Assembly: GCA_051814705.1 (NCBI GenBank)
Contig: JBPWQW010000008.1
Span: 62,001-126,000, forward strand
DNA length: 64,000 nt
DNA from: Geojedonia sp051814705
GTDB lineage: Bacteria; Bacteroidota; Bacteroidia; Flavobacteriales; Flavobacteriaceae
Direction of reading: 5' to 3'
The notes beneath the pieces were generated by a model that made no database searches, had not been told where the DNA came from, and saw only the letters and a list, made by a program, of their open reading frames with translations. Every line of letters begins with the position of its first letter. Positions within the stretch are counted from its first letter, which is position 1. The translations under genes were made by a program, and so were the position numbers. Of this stretch, positions 57,824-64,000 are shown in pieces.

Positions 57824-59929
57824 TTATGATTCCTTTACAAGTTGTTTTTGCACGTTAGCGGGTACAGCTTGATATTCTGAAAACTGGGCCTGAAACGTGG
57901 CTTTACCTTGGGTTATCGACCTTAAATCGGTAGAATAGCCGTAGAGCTCTGATGCTGGGACCATACATTTCAAAATTTGATAGGTATCCAGCGATTCATA
58001 ACCCTGAATGATGGCTCTTCTGGATTGCAAATCGGTCATCACATTCCCCACCATATCGTCCTGAACCTTTACAATTAGTTCGTGTACAGGCTCCAAAAGT
58101 TTGGGATTGGAATTTAAAAAGGCTTCCTTAAAGGCATGGGCTGCTGCAATTTTGAAGGAAATATCATTGGAATCCACAGGGTGCATTTTACCATCGTAGA
58201 CCATCACCCTCACATCCCGAATATAGGATCCCGTTAATGGACCAGATTCCATGACCTCCAAAACACCTTTTAAAACCGAGGGTAAATACCGCGTATCAAT
58301 AACGCCTCCTACAATACAATTATAAAAAATAAGTTTCCCGCCCCAATCCAAATCAATTTCCTGTTTTCCTCTAATATTAAATCCTACGGGCTCTGGAATA
58401 GCGTCATGCCAAGGTTCAATTTTAAGATGGACTTCACCAAATTGACCCGCACCGCCCGATTGTTTTTTATGCCTATAACTTGCAGCAGAACCCCTTTGGA
58501 TGGTCTCTCTATAAGGAGTTTTAGGCTTTTCGAATACCGCCTCTACACCATAAATGTTTTTAAGTGACCAGTCTATTGTGGTCAAATGCAATTCGCCCTG
58601 ACAACCCAAAAGCATTTCTTTGGTTTCATTGGAATAGCTGACAATCACCGTGGGATCCTGACTCCGTATTTTCTTCAAGGCCTCACTTAACTTTTCATCA
58701 TCTTTAGTGTTGAGAGCCGAAACGGCTTTTTTCATTCTGGAATCCGGAAATTGTATAGGTTTTAATCCGGTAAGGTGTTTTCCTTCATATAAGGTATCGT
58801 TGGTTTCGGTATCTTTTAGTTTTAAAGTCGCCCCCAAATCACCCACCGTTAATGCATTGACTGGATTTCGGTTCTTGCCATCCATAATAAACAGCTGGTT
58901 AAAAGTTTCAGTATCTCCAGTTCTAGAATTGGTGAGTTTAACGTTAACCTTAATTTCACCCGAGGTGACTTTAAAAAAGGTCATCTGCCCCAAATTGGGC
59001 TGGTATAAAGTTTTATACACAAACAAGGTTGTTGGCGCATCCTTTGATGGCTTTACCAGATTGCCTTGTAAAGATTGTTGCGGTTGTAAATCTGAAGTGG
59101 CTGGCGCTACATTGTCAATAAAGCCCATTAGGCGGCCTGTGCCCATATCCAGCAATGCCGAGACACAGAAAACAGGAAAGAGTTCGTTGTTGATCATTCC
59201 GGCTTTGATGCCCTTGCGCATCTCATCTTCATTGAGTGTGCCTTTATCAAAATACAGTTCCAAAAGTTCGTCATCATTTTCAGCTGCTTTTTCTATCAAT
59301 TCATTTTGAAGCGTGTTGGCATACTCTTTTTGGTCCTCTGGAATTTCCAGTTTATCGGGCTTACCACCTTCTGGTTTAAACTTATAGCACTTCATTTTAA
59401 GCACATCGATAATGGCATGAGCGCCGTCTAATTGTATGGGATATTGAATTTTTACGGCATTATTGCCCACTAAATTTTTGATGCTCTTAAAACTGTCTTC
59501 ATATTTTACTGCTGGATGGTCGATTTGATTGATAACAAATAAGGTCGGCTTTCTGTAGGCATCAATATAACTCCAAATAATTTCGGTGCCTACTTCTACG
59601 CCTTGTTTGCCATTTATAACGGCTACTATGGTATCGGCCACGCGAATGGAAGAAACGATTTCACCTATAAAATCGTCTAAGCCGGGTGTGTCTATAATAT
59701 TAATCTTATAATTACGCCACTCCGTATGTAACAAAGTGGCGTAAATGGAGGCTTTTCGTTCATGCTCGATGTCATGATAATCTGAAACTGTGTTTTGGTC
59801 TTCAATCGTTCCCCGTCTATTGATTAAACCCGCTTCAAAAAGCATGGTTTCTGCTAAGGTGGTTTTCCCACTGTAATGGGCACCTACAAAAACCACATTT
59901 TTGATGTGCTTATCGTCGAATATCTTCAT
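57824..59929 (-). CDS. Elongation factor G-like translational GTPase
   Basis: Start taken at ATG 59929 (MKIFDDKHIKNVVFVGAHYS), 12 codons inside the longest frame. The 701-aa GTPase has G1 GAHYSGKTT, G3 IIDTPGLDDF and G4 VINQIDH (NQxD instead of NKxD). EF-G domains III-V follow (KKQSGGAGQFGEVHLKIEPW, GGVIDTRYLPSVLKGVLEVM, SRRAIIQGYESLDTYQILKC). The G4 change and divergence suggest a paralogue of FusA with a specialised role, not the main translocase. Such EF-G-like proteins are widespread in Bacteroidota. Confidence 0.9.
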   Translation of the reverse strand: MKIFDDKHIKNVVFVGAHYSGKTTLAETMLFEAGLINRRGTIEDQNTVSDYHDIEHERKASIYATLLHTEWRNYKINIIDTPGLDDFIGEIVSSIRVADTIVAVINGKQGVEVGTEIIWSYIDAYRKPTLFVINQIDHPAVKYEDSFKSIKNLVGNNAVKIQYPIQLDGAHAIIDVLKMKCYKFKPEGGKPDKLEIPEDQKEYANTLQNELIEKAAENDDELLELYFDKGTLNEDEMRKGIKAGMINNELFPVFCVSALLDMGTGRLMGFIDNVAPATSDLQPQQSLQGNLVKPSKDAPTTLFVYKTLYQPNLGQMTFFKVTSGEIKVNVKLTNSRTGDTETFNQLFIMDGKNRNPVNALTVGDLGATLKLKDTETNDTLYEGKHLTGLKPIQFPDSRMKKAVSALNTKDDEKLSEALKKIRSQDPTVIVSYSNETKEMLLGCQGELHLTTIDWSLKNIYGVEAVFEKPKTPYRETIQRGSAASYRHKKQSGGAGQFGEVHLKIEPWHDAIPEPVGFNIRGKQEIDLDWGGKLIFYNCIVGGVIDTRYLPSVLKGVLEVMESGPLTGSYIRDVRVMVYDGKMHPVDSNDISFKIAAAHAFKEAFLNSNPKLLEPVHELIVKVQDDMVGNVMTDLQSRRAIIQGYESLDTYQILKCMVPASELYGYSTDLRSITQGKATFQAQFSEYQAVPANVQKQLVKES

Positions 59930-60212
59930 GTTAATTAGATATTTGCACTTTAAATATAAGCCCATTTATTCAAAAAAAAAAATGATTTCCACCAACATAT
60001 TTGTTAAAATGCAATTCACCGCTGTTTTTAATCAAAATTGTAGGTGTCCGCTTTCCGTGCATCTGGTATGAAATATTAAATGACCGATGGTTTTTACTAA
60101 AGAACATCCTTGGTTTCACATAAATTAAGTGTTGAAAAAACAGGTAAAATTAAGTTGTATATGGTATTTTTGCTGTCTTATTTAATAGCTGAAACATTAA
60201 AAGCCAAGTAAA

Positions 60213-61484
60213 ATGAATAGTATAAAACATTTACTCTACGATTATTTAATGTCTTCGGGTTTGAGCAAAACCACGGCAGAATACCTGAATATGTTCGCGC
60301 TACTGCTGGCCGTGTTGATTGTTGTTTTTTTGATTGATATTATTATTAAAAAACTATTAATCAAGGCCTTTGCTCAATTCGCCTTGAGGTCCAAAACCAC
60401 ATTTGATGATTTTTTGGTCTCCAATAAAGTACCAAGAAACATAGCACATATTCTGCCCTTTTTATTGGCCATTAAGTTCATTCCAATTGTATTTTTTGAT
60501 TTTCCAGAGTTTAAAATCCTAGTTGAAAAAGGTCTGGAAGTTTTTGCTATTGTATTGACCCTATGGATTGTTAGAAGTGTATTAAACACCCTTAAGGATT
60601 ATTTTAAAACCTTGCCTCGCTTAAAGGATAAACCCATTGATAGCTATATCCAGGTCTTTATGATTTTTGCTTGGATTGGTGGATTTATGTCGGCAATTGC
60701 CATCATCACCAACACGCCGTTTTTTAAGTTTTTAACGGCCATGGGCGCTGCCTCTGCGGTCATCATTTTGATATTCAAGGATACCATTCTGGGTTTTGTG
60801 GCCAGTATTCAGGTATCTATAAATAATATGGTCAACATTGGTGATTGGATCACTTTTGAGAAATACGGTGCTGACGGAGACGTGATTGAAATTAATTTGG
60901 CCACGGTTAAAGTTCAAAACTTTGATAAAACCATTACCACCATTCCTACTTATGCCCTGATTTCGGAATCGTTCCAAAATTGGCGTGGTATGGTAAATTC
61001 GGATGGGAGACGTATTAAACGGTCTTTAAACATTAAATTAGATAGCGTTCGCTATTTAACTAAAGATCAGGTAGATAAATTGAGTGAAATTCAACTCATC
61101 ACCGCCTACATTAAGAAGCGACAAAGCGATATTGATGCCTATAATATTAAAAATAATATTGATAAGAGCCTGCTTTTAAATGGAAGAAACCTTACCAATT
61201 TGGGTGTGTTCAGAAAATATGTTGAATCCTATATTGAAAATCATCCAGCCATCAATAAAACCATGATGATTATGGTGCGCCAGCTTGAACCGACAACTCA
61301 AGGAATTCCTTTAGAAATTTATGCCTTCAGCAGTGATAAACGCTGGGAAAACTACGAATATATTATGGCCGATGTTTTTGATCATGTCATTGCTGCCGTA
61401 CCCTATTTTGAATTGGAACTTTTTGAACAGCCCAGCGATTCCACCTTTAGGGACATTAAAAATGAGATTGCACAAAAAAAGTGA
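60213..61484 (+). CDS. YbdG-like MscS mechanosensitive channel
   Basis: The 423-aa product has about five membrane segments: MFALLLAVLIVVFLIDIIIK, HILPFLLAIKFIPIVFF, VFAIVLTLWIVRSVL, QVFMIFAWIGGFMSAIAII and the pore-type LTAMGAASAVIILIFKDTIL. The MscS beta domain follows (VNIGDWITFEKYGADGDVIE, TTIPTYALISESFQNWRGM), with SFQNWRGM..DGRRIKRSLNI typical of the YbdG/MscM subgroup. Larger than the MscS at 246. Single gene, followed by a strong inverted repeat. Confidence 0.9.
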   Translation: MNSIKHLLYDYLMSSGLSKTTAEYLNMFALLLAVLIVVFLIDIIIKKLLIKAFAQFALRSKTTFDDFLVSNKVPRNIAHILPFLLAIKFIPIVFFDFPEFKILVEKGLEVFAIVLTLWIVRSVLNTLKDYFKTLPRLKDKPIDSYIQVFMIFAWIGGFMSAIAIITNTPFFKFLTAMGAASAVIILIFKDTILGFVASIQVSINNMVNIGDWITFEKYGADGDVIEINLATVKVQNFDKTITTIPTYALISESFQNWRGMVNSDGRRIKRSLNIKLDSVRYLTKDQVDKLSEIQLITAYIKKRQSDIDAYNIKNNIDKSLLLNGRNLTNLGVFRKYVESYIENHPAINKTMMIMVRQLEPTTQGIPLEIYAFSSDKRWENYEYIMADVFDHVIAAVPYFELELFEQPSDSTFRDIKNEIAQKK

Positions 61485-61517
61485 TGAGCTTTCAGTAAAA
61501 ATCTTGTTAAAATAATA

Positions 61518-61596
61518 GAACGCTGATGACGCTGATTTTTTATTATAGCCGCCGATCGATCTTATAAATCATAACAGATCAGCGTCATCAGCGTTC
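61518..61596. repeat. Inverted repeat with 19-bp perfect arms between convergent genes
   Basis: GAACGCTGATGACGCTGAT (61518-61536) and its exact complement ATCAGCGTCATCAGCGTTC (61578-61596) surround a 41-base spacer. Placed between the MscS gene and leuB, which converge. May act as a bidirectional transcription end or be a REP element. Confidence 0.85.
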
Positions 61597-61621
61597 CATA
61601 TTAGATACCACCATCATTGTA

Positions 61622-62680
61622 TTAGATATGGCTTGCCAACCAATCACCAACTTCACTCGTTTTATAAGCTGTTTTACCATTCGCCAGATCTTCGGTTACG
61701 ATGCCTTCTGCTAGCGATTGATCCACTACCGTCCTAATGGCTTCGGCTTCTTCCTTCAACCCAAAAGCGTCTTCAAACATCATGGCTGCGGACAAGACTG
61801 TGGCCAAAGGGTTGGCGATATCAAGTCCGGTGGCTTGGGGATAAGACCCGTGGATGGGTTCGTAAAGCGAGGTGTGCTCCCCTACCGAAGCCGAAGGCAT
61901 CAAACCCATCGAGCCAGATATCACCGACGCTTCATCGGTTAAAATATCTCCAAATAGGTTTTCGGTAATCAGCACATCATAACTATTAGGCCATTGCACC
62001 AGACGCATCGCCACGGCATCAACAAATTCATAGCTCACCACGACCTCCGGATATTCTTCTTCCATGGCTTGGACGGTTTCTCTCCATAAACGTGAGGTTT
62101 CCAAAACATTGGCTTTATCTACACAGCACAGTTTTTTAGATCGTGTCATGGCCAGTTCAAAGCCTTTTTTAGCCAAGCGTTGTACTTCAGCCCTGGTATA
62201 GACACAATGATCATAAGCGGTTTCGCCACCATCGCTTCTCCCCTTCTCTCCAAAGTAAATGCCTCCGGTCAGTTCGCGTAAAAACACCAAATCGGTGCCT
62301 TCAATACGTTCTCTCTTTAATGGTGAGTTGTCAATTAAAGATGGAAAGGTAAAAGTGGGTCTAATATTGGCAAACAAACCCAATTTCTTCCGCATTTTAA
62401 GCAGTCCTTGTTCTGGACGAACCGTTGCACTGGGGTCGTTATCGTATTTAGGATGTCCAATGGCTCCAAACAACACCGCATCAGCTTGCATACAGATGTC
62501 ATGGGTTTCGTCGGGATAGGGCTCGCCAACAGCGTCTATTGCCGCAGCACCTGTCAATGCGGGTTTCCAGGTGATATCATGTCCGAATTTTACAGCTATG
62601 GCATCACAGACCTTAACGGCTTGTGCAATGACTTCGGGACCAATGCCGTCTCCTGCTAACAGCGCTATATTTAATTTCAT
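61622..62680 (-). CDS. leuB: 3-isopropylmalate dehydrogenase
   Basis: The 352-aa leucine biosynthesis enzyme oxidises and decarboxylates 3-isopropylmalate with NAD. Conserved blocks are LLAGDGIGPEVIAQAVKVCD, AVLFGAIGHPKYD, LVFLRELTGGIYFGEKGRSD, CCVDKANVLETSRLWRETV, VLITENLFGDILTDEASVIS, and late cofactor region YEPIHGSYPQATGLDIANPL. The full length is usual for the family. It lies 9 bp after leuA on the same strand, a leucine operon transcribed toward the left. Confidence 0.96.
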   Translation of the reverse strand: MKLNIALLAGDGIGPEVIAQAVKVCDAIAVKFGHDITWKPALTGAAAIDAVGEPYPDETHDICMQADAVLFGAIGHPKYDNDPSATVRPEQGLLKMRKKLGLFANIRPTFTFPSLIDNSPLKRERIEGTDLVFLRELTGGIYFGEKGRSDGGETAYDHCVYTRAEVQRLAKKGFELAMTRSKKLCCVDKANVLETSRLWRETVQAMEEEYPEVVVSYEFVDAVAMRLVQWPNSYDVLITENLFGDILTDEASVISGSMGLMPSASVGEHTSLYEPIHGSYPQATGLDIANPLATVLSAAMMFEDAFGLKEEAEAIRTVVDQSLAEGIVTEDLANGKTAYKTSEVGDWLASHI

Positions 62681-62689
62681 AGGGTATAC

Positions 62690-64000
62690 TTAAGTTGTGA
62701 TAATATTCAACATTTTCTCGGTGGCCTTTATGGCAGATACGGTTTGATCTGAATCTAATCCACGGGTTTTAAATTCTTTATCGGGACTTTTCCAAGTTAT
62801 GATGGTTTCGCACAATGCATCGGAATGGCTACCGGGAGGGATTCTCACGGCATAATCAATAAGATCTGGGAGTACAGCGTTCCTCAAGCTAAAAACGCTT
62901 CTGATGGCATTCATAAACGCATCAAATTGCCCATCGCCTTGCGCGTGCTCTTCAAAGATGTCTCCGTCAATGGAAATCGATACCGTGGTTGAAGGTCTTA
63001 AACCCTTGGAATGGGTTAGGACATAAGATTCGACCTTAACTTTTTCCTGATAGGTATAGCTGTCTAAAACATCCGAAATAATATAAGGCAAATCTTCTTT
63101 GGTTACGACCTGTTTTTTGTCACCTAATTCGATGATGCGCTGGGTTACTTTTTTGAGATCGTCATCATTTAATTGAAGGCCGAGTTCCTGTAAATTCTTT
63201 TGGATATTTGCCTTTCCTGAAGCTTTTCCCAAGGCATACTTTCTGGTCCTTCCAAAGCGCTCGGGCATCAAATCACTACAATAAAGATTTTTTTTATTGT
63301 CCCCGTCGGCATGGATTCCAGCGGTTTGCGTGAATACATTGGCTCCAATTATCGGCCTATTGGCAGGAATCAACACCCCTGAAAAATTCTCGACCAGTTT
63401 GCTGACGGTATATAGCATTTTTTCATTGACTCCAATTTCAATCTCAGGCAGAAAATCGTTGATAACGGCTATGGTACTGGCCATGGCTGCGTTACCTGCC
63501 CGTTCTCCCATGCCATTTACGGTTAAATGAAGTCCGTCTGCTCCCGCTTTTAAGGCTTCCATAGCGTTTGAAACACCTAAATCGTAATCGTTATGCGCAT
63601 GAAAGTCAAAATGCAAATGCGGATAGGTATCTTTAATTTCCTTTATAAAATCATAAGATTCTGAAGGTGTCAAAACTCCCAAGGTATCGGGAAGCATAAT
63701 GCGTTTTATAGGTTGTGTGGACAGAAACTCCAAATATTGAAAAACATAGTCTTTAGAATTCCGCATCCCATTGCTCCAATCTTCCAGATAGATATTGGTT
63801 TCGATTCCTTTATTAGCCGCTAAAGTAATGGCTTCTTTAATTTCTTTAAAATGCTGATTTGGAGTCTTTTTTAATTGATGAGTTAAATGATTTAATGAAC
63901 CTTTGGTCAACAAATTTTGAACCTTTGCCCCTGCTGCGACCATCCAAGAAATTGAAACCCCATTATCGACAAAGGTCAAGACTTCAACGGCCTGTAAATA
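62690..64000 (-). CDS. leuA: 2-isopropylmalate synthase, N-terminus beyond the window
   Basis: The frame is open to the right edge; the visible part is about 436 residues. It has the HMGL-like TIM barrel (RIMLPDTLGVLTPSESYDFI, HLHFDFHAHNDYDLGVSNAM with HxH metal ligands, VNGMGERAGNAAM) and the C-terminal LeuA allosteric/dimer domain (VESYVLTHSKGLRPSTTVSI, AQGDGQFDAFMNAIRSVF). The position next to leuB supports leuA over homocitrate or citramalate synthase. The N-terminal DTTLRDG motif would lie outside the window. Confidence 0.9.
   Translation of the reverse strand, partial: YLQAVEVLTFVDNGVSISWMVAAGAKVQNLLTKGSLNHLTHQLKKTPNQHFKEIKEAITLAANKGIETNIYLEDWSNGMRNSKDYVFQYLEFLSTQPIKRIMLPDTLGVLTPSESYDFIKEIKDTYPHLHFDFHAHNDYDLGVSNAMEALKAGADGLHLTVNGMGERAGNAAMASTIAVINDFLPEIEIGVNEKMLYTVSKLVENFSGVLIPANRPIIGANVFTQTAGIHADGDNKKNLYCSDLMPERFGRTRKYALGKASGKANIQKNLQELGLQLNDDDLKKVTQRIIELGDKKQVVTKEDLPYIISDVLDSYTYQEKVKVESYVLTHSKGLRPSTTVSISIDGDIFEEHAQGDGQFDAFMNAIRSVFSLRNAVLPDLIDYAVRIPPGSHSDALCETIITWKSPDKEFKTRGLDSDQTVSAIKATEKMLNIITT

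Overview
The window looks like chromosomal DNA of a marine-type member of the Bacteroidota, most likely Flavobacteriaceae. It is AT-rich. It carries a TonB-dependent receptor, LytS/LytTR-type signalling, DUF4382 and DUF6090 proteins, many small Cys-lipidated proteins, and TPR-TM-HTH regulators of a type common in Flavobacteriia. No rRNA, tRNA, transposase, phage gene or CRISPR array was seen.

Layout. 0-5.7 kb holds ordinary genes with good terminators: MscS channel, secreted sugar isomerase/epimerase, DUF1080 lipoprotein with a broken signal peptide, Zn alcohol dehydrogenase, intradiol dioxygenase-like protein. About 6.1-36.1 kb is the striking part. More than 20 mostly small, functionally unrelated genes lie here, all on the + strand: PLD-family nuclease, TIR protein, AraC regulator, four DUF6090 membrane proteins plus one relative, NTF2-like lipoproteins, WD40, SRPBCC plus DUF2200, methyltransferase, MBOAT plus SGNH-like pair, and others. 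They are separated by related but diverged repeats of about 130-600 bp. Where the repeats are clean, they behave like integron attC sites. Inner arms pair within a site, while the outermost arm left of a gene pairs with the outermost arm right of the same gene. No integrase gene is in the window, so this reads as an integrase-less cassette array or a related, undescribed cassette system. Host-type genes such as the Rnk/GreA-like gene and the P1 peptidase are interspersed.

36.7-43.4 kb returns to ordinary genes: lipoprotein, TPR-HTH regulator, a divergent pair of a membrane-anchored HTH-like protein and a secreted lectin-like protein, and an alpha/beta hydrolase. 43.8-52.7 kb is an 8.7 kb block flanked by direct repeats of about 165 bp that contain the 3' end of rlmF. 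It carries a LytS/LytTR two-component system, three lipoproteins sharing one leader module on unrelated mature domains, a vanadium haloperoxidase/PAP2 enzyme and a TonB-dependent receptor. 52.6-64 kb holds rlmF, decayed HxlR and ParDE remnants, a second TPR-HTH regulator, an OmpA-family lipoprotein, an EF-G-like GTPase, a YbdG-like MscS channel and the leucine genes leuB and leuA, the latter running off the right edge.

All functional calls come from reading the translations and motifs by eye. No database search was run.
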